From: Reyranella sp.
Lineage (GTDB): Bacteria > Pseudomonadota > Alphaproteobacteria > Reyranellales > Reyranellaceae
Assembly: GCA_021732285.1 (NCBI GenBank)
Contig: JAKFVH010000277.1
Coordinates: forward strand, 1 to 38,272
Direction: 5' to 3'
Length of the DNA: 38,272 nucleotides
The notes beneath the pieces are model-generated. The model did not search any database and was not told the origin of the DNA. It worked only from the letters and a program-made list of their open reading frames with translations. Positions 24,678 through 33,539 of this stretch are shown here, one piece after another. Numbering within the stretch: the first letter of the stretch is position 1; every line of letters starts with the position of its first letter. The position numbers and the translations under genes were made by a program.

Positions 24678-24720
24678 CCTCGGTTGTTGTAAAACCGCGC
24701 CGCACGCTTGAGGAGGTCGA

Positions 24721-25908
24721 GTGGCGGAGCAGTTGTGGCGACGCGAGGCCCTGGCGCCGTACGCCACCCTGCCGTGGCAGAGCCGCGGCCGCCTGCATGC
24801 CGAGAGCGAGGATCCCTCGCGCAGCCCGTTCCAGCGCGACCGCGACCGCATCATCCATTCGACGGCGTTCCGCCGGCTGAAGCACAAGACCCAGGTCTTC
24901 GTCTATCACGAGGGCGACCACTACCGGACGCGGCTGACGCATTCGCTGGAGGTGGCGCAGATCGCCCGCACCATCTGCCGCACGCTGCACCTCGACGAGG
25001 ATCTCGGCGAGGCCGTGGCGCTCGCCCACGATCTCGGCCACACGCCGTTCGGCCATGCCGGCGAGGAGGCGCTGCACGCGGCGATGAAGCCGTTCGGCGG
25101 CTTCGACCACAACGCCCAGACCTTGCGCATCCTGACCAAGCTCGAGGAGCGCTACGCCGAGTTCAACGGCCTCAACCTCACCTGGGAAACGCTGGAAGGC
25201 GCGGTGAAGCACAACGGCCCGCTGCTCAAGGACGGGCGTACGCTGGAAGATCTGCCGGCCGCCATCGTCGAATACTGCCAGGACCACGACCTCGAACTTG
25301 GCGGCCATGCCGGTCCGGAGGCGCAGGTCGCGGCCCTGAGCGACGACATCGCCTACAACAACCACGACATAGACGACGGGCTGCGCGCCGGCCTGTTCGG
25401 CGTCGCCGACCTTTTGGACCTGCCGCTGGTCGGCGAGATGTTCGCGCTGGTGTCGAAGAAATATCCCGGGCTGGGTGAGAGCCGCCTGGTCCACGAGGCG
25501 GTGCGGCGCGTGATCAACGCCATGGTCGAGGACGTGATGGCCGAGACGCGCCGTCGGCTGGCCGAGGCCAAGCCCCAGTCGGTCGCCGAGATCCGCGCGC
25601 TTGGCCGCCCCGTCGTCGCCTTCTCCGAGCACATGGCCGAGACCGACCGCACGGTGAAGAAGTTCCTGTACGGCCGCATGTACGAGCACTGGCATCTCAA
25701 CCGCTCGCACTCCAAGGCGCGCCGCGTCGTGATGGACCTGTTCGGCCTGCTGTTCGCCGAGCCCAACTGCCTGCCGCCGCCCTGGCGCGAGCGCGCCGAG
25801 GCCGCCGAACGCGCCGCCCGCGCCCGCATCGTCGCCGACTACATCGCCGGGATGACGGATCGGTACGCGCTGGACGAGCACCGGCGGTTGTTTGACCTCT
25901 ATAACTAG
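24721..25908 (+). CDS. dgt: Deoxyguanosinetriphosphate triphosphohydrolase-like protein
   Basis: A 395-residue HD-domain phosphohydrolase that releases triphosphate from dNTPs. The metal ligands are H74 (RLTHSLEVAQIAR), H103-D104 (LAHDLGHTPFGHAGEEAL) and a later aspartate in ALSDDIAYNNHDIDD. The FRRLKHKTQVF segment and length match the type 2 dGTPase-like group of alphaproteobacteria. The start is a GTG with GAGGAGG upstream. It begins the housekeeping block and is followed by a repeat and argS. Confidence 0.93.
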   Translation: MAEQLWRREALAPYATLPWQSRGRLHAESEDPSRSPFQRDRDRIIHSTAFRRLKHKTQVFVYHEGDHYRTRLTHSLEVAQIARTICRTLHLDEDLGEAVALAHDLGHTPFGHAGEEALHAAMKPFGGFDHNAQTLRILTKLEERYAEFNGLNLTWETLEGAVKHNGPLLKDGRTLEDLPAAIVEYCQDHDLELGGHAGPEAQVAALSDDIAYNNHDIDDGLRAGLFGVADLLDLPLVGEMFALVSKKYPGLGESRLVHEAVRRVINAMVEDVMAETRRRLAEAKPQSVAEIRALGRPVVAFSEHMAETDRTVKKFLYGRMYEHWHLNRSHSKARRVVMDLFGLLFAEPNCLPPPWRERAEAAERAARARIVADYIAGMTDRYALDEHRRLFDLYN

Positions 25909-25912
25909 CCAG

Positions 25913-26035
25913 CCGTCATCCCGACCGGAGCCAAGCGCAGCGAGGCGTAGCGGAGGGACCTATATTTGTTGCCTCAGCGACAAAACAGGTCCCTCGACTA
26001 CGCCGCCCGCTGGGCGGCTCCGCTCGGGATGACGG
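25913..26035. repeat. Family B palindromic repeat, copy 3
   Basis: The ends read CCGTCATCCCGA and TCGGGATGACGG, with GAGGGACCT and AGGTCCCTC inside; the arms are broken by small differences and a spacer rich in A and T. It lies between dgt and argS on the same strand. A nested GCCGCCCGCTGGGCGGC hairpin lies in the right arm. Confidence 0.8.
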
Positions 26036-26083
26036 GAGGGGGCAGGATGACAAACGTTGCCATTTCGGCAATACCCCCGCCCC

Positions 26084-27826
26084 ATGAACCCGTACCGCCA
26101 TTTCATCGGCGAGATCGAAGCCGCGCTGCGCGCCATGCAGGCGGCCGGCGAATTGCCGCCGGACCTCGATTTCTCCGCCATCACGGCCGAGCCGCCGCGC
26201 GATGCCGCGCATGGCGATATCGCCACCAATGCCGCCATGGTGCTGGCCAAGGCCGCCAGGAAGAAGCCGCGCGACATCGCCGAGCCGCTGCTGGCGAGCC
26301 TGAAAGCCAATCCTGACGTGGTCGACGGCGCGGTCGCGGGGCCGGGCTTCATCAACCTCAAGATCGCCGACACCTTCTGGCGCGATCGGCTGCGCGAGTG
26401 CCTCAAGGCCGGCATCGCCTATGGTGATTCGCCGATGGGGCAGGGCGCCAAGGTCAATGTCGAGTACGTCTCGGCCAATCCGACCGGCCCCTTGACCGTA
26501 GGCCATGCGCGCGGCGCGGTGGTGGGCGATGCGCTCGCCAACCTGCTCGCCAAGGCGGGCTACGCCGTCACCAAGGAGTACTACATCAACGACGCCGGCG
26601 CGCAGGTCGACAAGCTCGGGCAGTCGACCTTCCTGCGCTACAAGGAGGCGCTGGGCGATCAGATCGGCGCCATCCCCGAGGGCTTCTATCCCGGCGAGTA
26701 TCTCAAGGACGTTGGCGCCGCGATCGCCAAGCGCGACGGCGCGCGCTGGATCGACAAGCCGCAGTCCGACTGGCTGCCGGCGATGCGCGACTTCGCCATC
26801 GAGACGCTGATGGCCGAGATCAAGACCGACCTCGAGACGATGGGCGTGCACATGGACGTCTATTCGTCCGAGCGCGCGCTGGTCGATGTCGGCATGGTCG
26901 ACCGCGTCTTCCAGGAGTTGAGCCGCCAGGGCCTGATCTACACCGGCCGCCTCGATCCGCCGAAGGGCCAGAAGCCTGACGACTGGGAGGATCGCGAGCA
27001 GGTGCTGTTCCGCGCCACCAAGTTCGGCGATGAAGTCGATCGGCCTCTGAAGAAATCAGACGGCACCTGGACCTACTTCGCCAACGACATCGCCTATCAC
27101 TTCGACAAGTTCCGCCGCGGCTTTGCCGACATGATCGACGTGTGGGGCGCCGACCACGGCGGCTACGTCAAACGTCAGAAGGCGGCGGTCAGCGCCGTCA
27201 CCGACGGCAAGGGCGAGCTCGACGTAAAGCTCTGCCAGATCGTGCGCGTGATGAAGAACGGCGAGCTGGTCCGCATGTCCAAGCGCGCCGGTACATTTGT
27301 TACATTGCGCGACCTGCTCGACGAGGTCGGGCCGGATGTCGTGCGTTTCACCATGCTGACGCGCAAGAACGACGCGCCTTTCGATTTCGATGTGACAAAG
27401 GCCACAGAACAGTCACGCGATAACATGGTCTGGTACGTCCAATATGGGCATGCACGGACTCGCTCCGTGTTGCGGCAGGCAGCCGCCGCCGGCGTCGCGA
27501 TCGATGGACTGGACAGCGCTCCATTGGATCGTCTGGGCGACGCCGGCGAGCTGGCCCTCATCCGACTGATCGCCCAGTGGCCGCGCCAGGTCGAGGCCGC
27601 CGCCGCCGCCCACGAACCCCATCGGATTGCTTTCTATCTCTATGAACTGGCCGCCGCCTTCCATGCCCATTGGACGCGCGGCCGCGAGGAGCCCGGCCTG
27701 CGCTTCGTGATCGAGGGCGACGCCGAGCTGACGCGGGCGCGTCTGGCGTTGGTACAGGGAATCGGATTTGTGATAGGATCAGGATTAAAGGTCTTCGGCG
27801 TAACACCCGTCGAAGAGATGAGATAA
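26084..27826 (+). CDS. argS: Arginyl-tRNA synthetase
   Basis: A 580-residue class I synthetase that charges tRNA-Arg. The HIGH signature is present as [16 protein letters not shown], the KMSKS loop as [12 protein letters not shown], and the C-terminal DALR anticodon-binding domain contains [10 protein letters not shown] and [17 protein letters not shown]. The ATG at 26084 gives the family's usual MN…F start; a TTG at 26057 has a better ribosome site but would add residues without family match. The end is 6 bp from the SPOR protein start. Confidence 0.95.
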   Translation: MNPYRHFIGEIEAALRAMQAAGELPPDLDFSAITAEPPRDAAHGDIATNAAMVLAKAARKKPRDIAEPLLASLKANPDVVDGAVAGPGFINLKIADTFWRDRLRECLKAGIAYGDSPMGQGAKVNVEYVSANPTGPLTVGHARGAVVGDALANLLAKAGYAVTKEYYINDAGAQVDKLGQSTFLRYKEALGDQIGAIPEGFYPGEYLKDVGAAIAKRDGARWIDKPQSDWLPAMRDFAIETLMAEIKTDLETMGVHMDVYSSERALVDVGMVDRVFQELSRQGLIYTGRLDPPKGQKPDDWEDREQVLFRATKFGDEVDRPLKKSDGTWTYFANDIAYHFDKFRRGFADMIDVWGADHGGYVKRQKAAVSAVTDGKGELDVKLCQIVRVMKNGELVRMSKRAGTFVTLRDLLDEVGPDVVRFTMLTRKNDAPFDFDVTKATEQSRDNMVWYVQYGHARTRSVLRQAAAAGVAIDGLDSAPLDRLGDAGELALIRLIAQWPRQVEAAAAAHEPHRIAFYLYELAAAFHAHWTRGREEPGLRFVIEGDAELTRARLALVQGIGFVIGSGLKVFGVTPVEEMR

Positions 27827-27832
27827 GGAAAA

Positions 27833-28735
27833 ATGCACATCCGCCGGTCCCCCTCCGGCGACGGTCCAACCATCTACCGGCCGAGCGAGTCGGTAGCTTC
27901 AGTACGGCTCGATCCGCCGGCCAGGCCCGTCGCGCACGAACCCGATTCCATTCCCCCGCCGCCGCGGGATTCCCTGCTCATGCGGGTGAACCGACGGCGT
28001 GGCCAGATCCTCACCGTCATGGTCTCGATCGCCGCCATCGCGAGCTTCGGCTCGGTCGTGTGGTGGGCGCACAACCAGGATGTGAAGGCAGGCGGCCGGG
28101 GGCTCGAACCCCTGGTCGTTCAGGCCCCGGCGACCCCGTCGCGGGTCAAGCCCGAGAATGCCGGCGGGCTCACGGTCCCGAACCAGGACAAGGAAGTCTT
28201 TAACCGCCTGCAGCCCAACACCGTGCCGGCCCAGCCGGAGAAGCTGCTGCCCGGCTCGACCAATCCCAAGCTGCCGGCCGGCGGGATACTGCCCACCCCG
28301 GCCGCGCCCAAGCCGCCCGATACCGAGGTCGCAGCCAAGACCCCGACGCCGATGCAGGCCGCGACGCCTGCCGCAGCGACGCCAGGCAGCGGGCCGACGC
28401 CGGCGGTGACCGAGACCAAGCCCGCCGCGACCGAGAGCGGACCCAGCATCGCCAGCCTGATCGACAATATGTCGGGGCCGTCCGGTGGCTGGCGCGTTCA
28501 GGTCGCTTCGGTGAAGAACGAGGACGTCGCCAAGTCGACCTGGGCGCGCCTGCAGAGCGCTCATGGCGACGTGATGGCCAACCTGCGCATGCAGGCCGTG
28601 CGCGTCGATCTCGGCGACAAGGGCGTGTGGTATCGCGTCCAGGGCGGACCGCTCGACGAGAAGCAGGCCCAGAGCGTCTGCAACACGCTGAAGACCCGCA
28701 AGGCCGACTGCGTGCTGGTTCCGCCGGCACGCTGA
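27833..28735 (+). CDS. SPOR-domain protein (peptidoglycan-binding, single-pass)
   Basis: A 300-residue protein. A cytosolic tail of about 55 residues with a basic RVNRRRGQ stop leads into one membrane helix (about 58–79). A Pro/Thr/Ala-rich periplasmic linker follows, and the last ~80 residues form a SPOR domain (WRVQVASVKNEDVAKSTWARL … GVWYRVQGGPL … ADCVLVPPAR). SPOR domains bind septal peptidoglycan lacking stem peptides, so the protein probably joins the division site. Its place between argS and nagZ is the usual alphaproteobacterial one. Confidence 0.92.
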   Translation: MHIRRSPSGDGPTIYRPSESVASVRLDPPARPVAHEPDSIPPPPRDSLLMRVNRRRGQILTVMVSIAAIASFGSVVWWAHNQDVKAGGRGLEPLVVQAPATPSRVKPENAGGLTVPNQDKEVFNRLQPNTVPAQPEKLLPGSTNPKLPAGGILPTPAAPKPPDTEVAAKTPTPMQAATPAAATPGSGPTPAVTETKPAATESGPSIASLIDNMSGPSGGWRVQVASVKNEDVAKSTWARLQSAHGDVMANLRMQAVRVDLGDKGVWYRVQGGPLDEKQAQSVCNTLKTRKADCVLVPPAR

Positions 28736-28737
28736 CC

Positions 28738-28859
28738 CGTCATCCCGAGCGGAGCCGCCCGAAGGGCGGCGTAGTCGAGGGACCTGTTCTGGTCGATGCA
28801 TCGACGGAAATGGTCCCTCCGCTACGCCTCGCTGCGCTCGGCTCCGGTCAGGATGACGG
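28738..28859. repeat. Family B palindromic repeat, copy 4
   Basis: The ends read CGTCATCCCGAGCGGAGCCG and GGCTCCGGTCAGGATGACG, with GAGGGACC and GGTCCCTC nested inside. A small GCCGCCCGAAGGGCGGC hairpin lies in the left arm, the mirror position of the one in copy 3. It sits between the SPOR gene stop and the nagZ start. Confidence 0.8.
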
Positions 28860-28877
28860 GTGTTTTGAAGAGGTGAC

Positions 28878-29906
28878 ATGAACCCCAGAGCCGTCATCTT
28901 CGGTTGCGCCGGCCCCGACCTCAGCGCCGACGAGCGTGCGTTCTTTCGCGACGCCGATCCGCTGGGCTTCATCCTGTTCGCCCGCAACGTCGACTTGCCC
29001 GAGCGCACGCGCCGGCTGGTCGACGACCTGCGTTCGTCGGTGGCGCGCGCCGACGCGCCGGTGCTGATCGACCAGGAAGGCGGCCGCGTCGCCCGCCTGC
29101 GCCCGCCGCATTGGCACAAGGCGCCGCCGGCGCGACTCTTCGGCGAGCTCTATGCGCGCGATCCCGAGCGCGGGCTGGAAGCGACGCGGCTCAACTCGCG
29201 CCTGCTCGCGGCCGACGTCGCCTCGATCGGCGTCGATGTCGACTGCCTGCCGGTGCTCGACATCGCCTTCCCCGAGACCCACGCCGTGATCGGCGACCGC
29301 GCCTACGCCGATCGGCCCGAGCCCGTCGCCGCGTTGGGTCGCGCCGCCGCCGAGGGCCTTTTGGCCGAAGGCGTCATGCCGGTGATCAAGCATATCCCCG
29401 GCCACGGCCGCGCCACCGTCGATAGCCACCAATCGCTGCCGCGCGTGACGGCCTCGCGCGCGGAGCTGGAGCACACCGACTTCCTGCCGTTCAAGCTTCT
29501 GGCCGACCTGCCGTGGGCCATGACCGGTCATCTGCTGTTCGACGCCATCGATCCAGCGGCCGCCATCACGGTATCGGCACGGGGCGTGAAGGAGGTCATC
29601 CGCGGCCATATCGGCTTCGACGGCCTGCTGCTGTCCGACGACCTTTCCATGCAGGCTTTGGGCGGTTCGCTGGCCGACCGCGCCGAGCGCTCCCTCGCCG
29701 CAGGCTGCGACATTGCCCTGCACTGCAACGGCCGCATGGACGAGATGACCGCGATCGCGGCCCGCACCGGCCCCATGACCGAAAAAGCGGCAGCCCGCTT
29801 CGCCGCCGGACGTTCCATTCTCGCCCGCCATCGCAATCACGCCGGCGAGGCGGGTTTGGCCGATGCCGCCGCCCGGCTCGCGACCATGTTGGGGGAATGG
29901 GGATAA
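28878..29906 (+). CDS. nagZ: Beta-N-acetylhexosaminidase (cell-wall recycling)
   Basis: A 342-residue glycoside hydrolase of family 3 that removes N-acetylglucosamine from muropeptide fragments in the cytosol. The substrate motif KHIPGHGRATVDSH carries the catalytic His loop, LIDQEGGRVARL is the sugar-binding strand, and the nucleophile aspartate lies in LLLSDDLSM. The start has GAAGAGG upstream. It precedes scpA by 55 bp, as is common in alphaproteobacteria. Confidence 0.95.
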   Translation: MNPRAVIFGCAGPDLSADERAFFRDADPLGFILFARNVDLPERTRRLVDDLRSSVARADAPVLIDQEGGRVARLRPPHWHKAPPARLFGELYARDPERGLEATRLNSRLLAADVASIGVDVDCLPVLDIAFPETHAVIGDRAYADRPEPVAALGRAAAEGLLAEGVMPVIKHIPGHGRATVDSHQSLPRVTASRAELEHTDFLPFKLLADLPWAMTGHLLFDAIDPAAAITVSARGVKEVIRGHIGFDGLLLSDDLSMQALGGSLADRAERSLAAGCDIALHCNGRMDEMTAIAARTGPMTEKAAARFAAGRSILARHRNHAGEAGLADAAARLATMLGEWG

Positions 29907-29961
29907 GGCGGGGCCAAATCCTGTGGCGGTGCACGGCAGCGATGGCATAAACGGGTCTCAC

Positions 29962-30765
29962 ATGAGTGACGCTCAGAGCCCGCCCAACGACAACTTCGCC
30001 GACGCCGGTCCCGACGTGATCGCGCCCGGCGAGGGCGAGCTGATCGTCAACCTGGAGGGCTTCGAGGGCCCGCTCGACCTGCTGCTGACGCTCGCACGCG
30101 ACCAGAAGGTCGACCTGCGCCGCATCTCCATGGTGGCCCTGGTCGATCAGTACCTGGCGCACGTGGCTCAGGCCCGTCGCCTGCGCCTGGAGCTCGCCGC
30201 CGACTATCTCGTCATGGCGGCCTGGCTCGCCTACCTGAAGTCGCGCCTGCTGCTGCCCGAGCCACCCGCTGGCGAGGAGCCGTCGGGTCAGGAGATGGCC
30301 GACGCCCTGCAATGGCAGCTGCGCCGCCTCGAAGCCATGCAGGAGGCGGGCGTTCGCCTGATGGCCCGCCCGCAGCTCGGCAAGGACATCTTTTCCCGCG
30401 GCCAGCCCGAGGGTGTGGTCGTTGTGCGCCGCGCCGTGTGGGACGTGAAGCTCTACGACCTGCTCGCCGCCTACGGTCACCAGGTGCGGCCGAAGGACGC
30501 CGACACCTACCAGATCGAGCCCATGCAGTTCTTCTCGGTCGAGGAAGCGGCGGACCGGCTGGGGCGGATGCTGGGCATCGCCATCGACTGGCAGACGCTC
30601 GAAGCCTTCCTGCCGGCCGGCCTCACCGATCCGTCCCGGCGGCGCTCGGCGCTGGCCTCGACCTTCGTCGCCGGCCTCCAGCTCGCCAAGGACGGCCAGC
30701 TCGAGCTGCGCCAGACCGAACGCTTCGGCCCGATCTATTTGCGTAAACGTACCGAGCAACGATGA
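29962..30765 (+). CDS. scpA: Segregation and condensation protein A
   Basis: A 267-residue kleisin of the Smc–ScpAB condensin complex. The N-terminal Smc-neck-binding part reads LIVNLEGFEGPLDLLLTLARDQKVDLRRISM, followed by ADYLVMAAWLAYLKSRLLLPE, both diagnostic for ScpA. The C-terminal winged-helix part ends RQTERFGPIYLR. The ATG at 29962 is chosen because it leads directly into a short acidic tail before the domain. Its stop overlaps the scpB start by ATGA. Confidence 0.95.
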   Translation: MSDAQSPPNDNFADAGPDVIAPGEGELIVNLEGFEGPLDLLLTLARDQKVDLRRISMVALVDQYLAHVAQARRLRLELAADYLVMAAWLAYLKSRLLLPEPPAGEEPSGQEMADALQWQLRRLEAMQEAGVRLMARPQLGKDIFSRGQPEGVVVVRRAVWDVKLYDLLAAYGHQVRPKDADTYQIEPMQFFSVEEAADRLGRMLGIAIDWQTLEAFLPAGLTDPSRRRSALASTFVAGLQLAKDGQLELRQTERFGPIYLRKRTEQR

Positions 30766-31463
30766 CGGTGCTCCTCATGTCAGAATCAGAAACAGAAGAA
30801 AAAGTGACTCCCGAAAACGTCACCGACGTCGTCTCCCCCGACCACGCCCAGCATCTGCGGCTCCTGGAAGCGCTGGTCTTCGCCGGCACCCAGGCGCTCG
30901 ACGAGAAGGAGCTGGCCGACCGCCTGCCCAACGACGCCGACGTGAAGCGGTTGATCGCCGATCTCACCGAGATGTATGCCGGCCGCGGCGTCAATCTCGT
31001 GCAGGTCGCGGGCGGCTACGCTTTCCGAACCGCGCCCGATCTGTCGGAGAAGCTCAAGATCGAGCGCCCGGTGACGCGCAAGCTGTCGCGCGCCGCGGTC
31101 GAGACCTTGGCCATCATCGCCTATCACCAGCCGGTGACGCGCGCCGAGATCGAGCAGGTGCGTGGCGTGGGCCTCAGCAAGGGCACGCTCGATCTCCTGT
31201 TCGAGCAGAACTGGATCCGCCCGATGGGCCGCCGCCGCGCGCCGGGCAAGCCCGTGACCTGGGGCACCAGTGACTTCTTCCTGGAACATTTCGGGCTGCC
31301 CAGCCTCGACGACCTGCCGGGCCAGGAGGAGCTAAAGGCCGCAGGGCTCTTGGACCCGCGCTCGCAACCGCCCATATTCCGGCCCGAAGAGCCCGACCTG
31401 CCGCTCGAGCCGAGCGAGGACGAGGCCGACGAGCCGCTGGCCGTCGACGAAACGGGACGCTGA
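30762..31463 (+). CDS. scpB: Segregation and condensation protein B
   Basis: A 233-residue partner of ScpA with two winged-helix domains. The first begins LLEALVFAGTQALDEKELADRL; the second carries LSRAAVETLAIIAYHQPVTRAEIEQVRGV, the most conserved ScpB stretch. The Pro/Glu-rich acidic tail after residue ~195 is variable in the family. The ATGA overlap with scpA points to coupled translation and balanced amounts. Confidence 0.95.
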   Translation: MTVLLMSESETEEKVTPENVTDVVSPDHAQHLRLLEALVFAGTQALDEKELADRLPNDADVKRLIADLTEMYAGRGVNLVQVAGGYAFRTAPDLSEKLKIERPVTRKLSRAAVETLAIIAYHQPVTRAEIEQVRGVGLSKGTLDLLFEQNWIRPMGRRRAPGKPVTWGTSDFFLEHFGLPSLDDLPGQEELKAAGLLDPRSQPPIFRPEEPDLPLEPSEDEADEPLAVDETGR

Positions 31464-31502
31464 TCGGGGCTTCTAGGCCCACAAACGGCCTTATTCGACT
31501 GG

Positions 31503-31532
31503 TTGCCGGGCCTTCCGACGGGGTGCCATAAT
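31503..31532 (+). promoter_or_regulatory. Candidate sigma-70-type promoter of the tat operon
   Basis: TTGCCG (31503–31508) and CATAAT (31527–31532) are separated by 18 bases and lie 41 bases before the tatA start. Four of six and five of six positions match the consensus. It suits a promoter separating tatABC from scpAB. Confidence 0.45.
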
Positions 31533-31573
31533 CGGCCCACGCCGACCGCAAAACGTTTTGGGAGCAATTTCAC

Positions 31574-31855
31574 ATGGGTAGCTTGAGCGTATGGCACTGG
31601 CTGATCGTGCTGGCCGTCGTACTGCTGCTGTTCGGCGGTCGCGGTAAGATTTCGCAGCTCATGGGCGACTTCGGCAAGGGCCTGTCGGCCTTCAAGAAGG
31701 GCGTGGGCGCGCAGGGTGAGGAAACCCCGCCGGCCCAGGCTGGCCAGCCGGGCGACGCGGCCAAGCCGATCTCGGCGCAGGCCACCACGACGCCGCCGCC
31801 GTCGGGCAGCCAAGTCGGTGGGCAGGTCCACCAGGACAGCGCCGCCAAGGTCTAG
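31574..31855 (+). CDS. tatA: Twin-arginine translocase subunit TatA
   Basis: A 93-residue protein with one N-terminal membrane helix ([16 protein letters not shown]), the hinge FGGRGKI, an amphipathic helix ([17 protein letters not shown]) and a polar Pro/Gln-rich tail. TatA oligomers form the pore for folded Tat substrates. GGGAGC precedes the ATG. Confidence 0.96.
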   Translation: MGSLSVWHWLIVLAVVLLLFGGRGKISQLMGDFGKGLSAFKKGVGAQGEETPPAQAGQPGDAAKPISAQATTTPPPSGSQVGGQVHQDSAAKV

Positions 31856-31890
31856 TGCCGCTCGTCGGTTCGCGGCAGGCATGAACGGCG

Positions 31891-32400
31891 ATGTTCGGTA
31901 TCGACAGTCCTGAGCTTCTGGTCATCGCGATCGTTGCACTGGTCGTGATCGGCCCCAAGGAGCTGCCGGGCATGTTGCGCAGCTGGGGCAAGTGGATGGC
32001 CCAGATGCGCGGCATGGCCTCGGAGTTCCGCGGCCATGTCGATGAGATGGTGCGCCAGTCCGAGCTCGACGAAGTGAAGAAGCAGCTCGAGGCGTCGCCG
32101 GGGCTCGACCTGCAGTCCCTCGATCCGACCAAGCAGATCAAGAGCGCGATCCAGGAAGGCATGGCCGAGGGCGAGAAGGCCATGGCCGATGCCCAAAGCA
32201 CCTTGAACACGAGCACCTTCGACAATCCGCTGGCCGAACCGGAGTCTGCGCCGCAGATCGCGGCCGAGGCGCAGCCCGCCATTGCGGAAGCAGCGCAAAT
32301 CGCCAGCGAGCCGCTTGCAGAACAGGCCCCAGCGACGGTGGCGGAATCGTCGCCTGCCTCACAAGAAGAGAAGCCGGCCAAAGCCGCGGCGGCCGGCTAA
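31891..32400 (+). CDS. tatB: Twin-arginine translocase subunit TatB
   Basis: A 169-residue protein beginning MFGIDSPELLVIAIVALVVIGP, where the early glutamate and the GPKELP hinge distinguish TatB from TatA. A long amphipathic helix (LRSWGKWMAQMRGMASEFRGHVDEMVRQSELDEVKKQ) and an Ala/Glu-rich tail follow. It forms the receptor complex with TatC. 35 bp separate it from tatA. Confidence 0.95.
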   Translation: MFGIDSPELLVIAIVALVVIGPKELPGMLRSWGKWMAQMRGMASEFRGHVDEMVRQSELDEVKKQLEASPGLDLQSLDPTKQIKSAIQEGMAEGEKAMADAQSTLNTSTFDNPLAEPESAPQIAAEAQPAIAEAAQIASEPLAEQAPATVAESSPASQEEKPAKAAAAG

Positions 32401-32407
32401 CTCTTTT

Positions 32408-32549
32408 CCTCCCCCGTCATACGGGGGAGGGTAGGGAGGGGGCAGGCCACACACGCGATCTCGAAGATTCCGACGTCATGATCTCATTATTTTCGCGCGC
32501 CACGACTGGTGCTTTCCCCCTCCCGGCCTCCCCCGTATGACGGGGGAGG
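32408..32549. repeat. Family C paired hairpins (CCTCCCCCGT type) between tatB and tatC
   Basis: Two hairpins, CCTCCCCCGT–CAT–ACGGGGGAGG at 32408–32430 and CCTCCCCCGT–ATG–ACGGGGGAGG at 32527–32549, lie head to head, and the inner sequences GGGAGGGGG and CCCCCTCCC are also complementary. The layout is that of a REP pair (BIME-like). It splits the tatB–tatC pair, which are normally a few bases apart, by about 230 bp. Confidence 0.85.
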
Positions 32550-32631
32550 TGAAAGAGTGGGCGCCAATTAGCGCTTTGAATTGCCCTGCAAAGGGCGGCA
32601 TAACGCGGCACCCAGGCCGCGAAGACCTCCC

Positions 32632-33426
32632 TTGACCCAAGCTCACGACGGACCCGAAGACGACAAGCCGATGCCGCTGCTCGATCACCTGATCGAGCTG
32701 CGCAAGCGGCTGATCTATGCCTTGCTGGGCTTCTTTCTGGTCTTCTTCATCACCTTCTACTTTGCGAAGCCGATCTTCTCGTTCCTGATCCAGCCGGCGA
32801 CCTCCGACGGCTACAAGGTGGTCGTCCTCGACATCTTCGAGTTCTTCTTCGTCACCGTGAAGCTCTCGGCCATGGTGTCCCTGATCGTGGGCTTCCCATT
32901 GATCGCGGTGCAGATCTGGCTGTTCGTGGCGCCCGGCCTCTATCGACACGAGAAGAAAGCCTTCCTGCCGTTCCTGATCGCCACGCCGTTCATGTTCTAT
33001 GCCGGCTGCGCGGCCATGTACTACGTCGTCATGCCGTACGTGATCAATTTCATGCTGACGCAGTACGTGCCGCCCGACATCGAGAAGACCCTGCGCTCCT
33101 CCGACTACCTCGAACGCGTGCTGCAGCTCGTCTTCGCCTTCGGCTTCGCCTTCGAGGTCCCGGTGCTGCTGACCCTGCTGGTGCGGGTCGGCATTGTCAC
33201 GACCGAGGGCCTACGCAGCAAGCGACGCTACGCCATCGTCGTCGCCTTCGTCGTCGCCGCCGTCCTGACGCCGCCCGACGTGGTGAGCCAGCTTGCCCTC
33301 GCCGTTCCGCTGATCGCCTTCTACGAGATCAGCATTCTGATCGGCCGCTGGATCGAGAAGAAGCGCGAGGCGGAGGACAAGAAGGCCGAGGAAGAAGAGA
33401 ACAAGGCCGACCAGGCCGGTAGCTGA
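32632..33426 (+). CDS. tatC: Twin-arginine translocase subunit TatC
   Basis: A 264-residue protein with six membrane helices. The start KPMPLLDHLIELRKRL is the signature of TatC and carries the conserved glutamate that contacts the RR signal peptide; FFVTVKLS and the PLIAVQIWLFVAPGLY segment are also diagnostic. The TTG at 32632 is chosen because it gives a short polar N-terminal tail as in relatives; an ATG at 32671 would leave only the core, and a ribosome site is weak for both, so the start is uncertain. The tail is rich in Glu and Lys. Confidence 0.92.
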   Translation: MTQAHDGPEDDKPMPLLDHLIELRKRLIYALLGFFLVFFITFYFAKPIFSFLIQPATSDGYKVVVLDIFEFFFVTVKLSAMVSLIVGFPLIAVQIWLFVAPGLYRHEKKAFLPFLIATPFMFYAGCAAMYYVVMPYVINFMLTQYVPPDIEKTLRSSDYLERVLQLVFAFGFAFEVPVLLTLLVRVGIVTTEGLRSKRRYAIVVAFVVAAVLTPPDVVSQLALAVPLIAFYEISILIGRWIEKKREAEDKKAEEEENKADQAGS

Positions 33427-33450
33427 CCATGCAAGACCTTTTTTCATCCT

Positions 33451-33510
33451 CTTCCGGACCGCGCGCTTCCAGCGCGCTCATGAGCGCGCAAGATGCGCGC
33501 GGTCCGGAAG
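33451..33510. repeat. Family A palindrome, copy 2, between tatC and serS
   Basis: The outer arms CTTCCGGACCGCGCGC and GCGCGCGGTCCGGAAG (16 bp each) are identical to those of the element at 268–336. Inside lie GCGCGCTCA and TGAGCGCGC with a small mismatched bulge. The centre CTCATGAG is the shared family apex. Confidence 0.85.
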
Positions 33511-33539
33511 ACCATGAGGCAAGAACTGCGCTGTAACCC

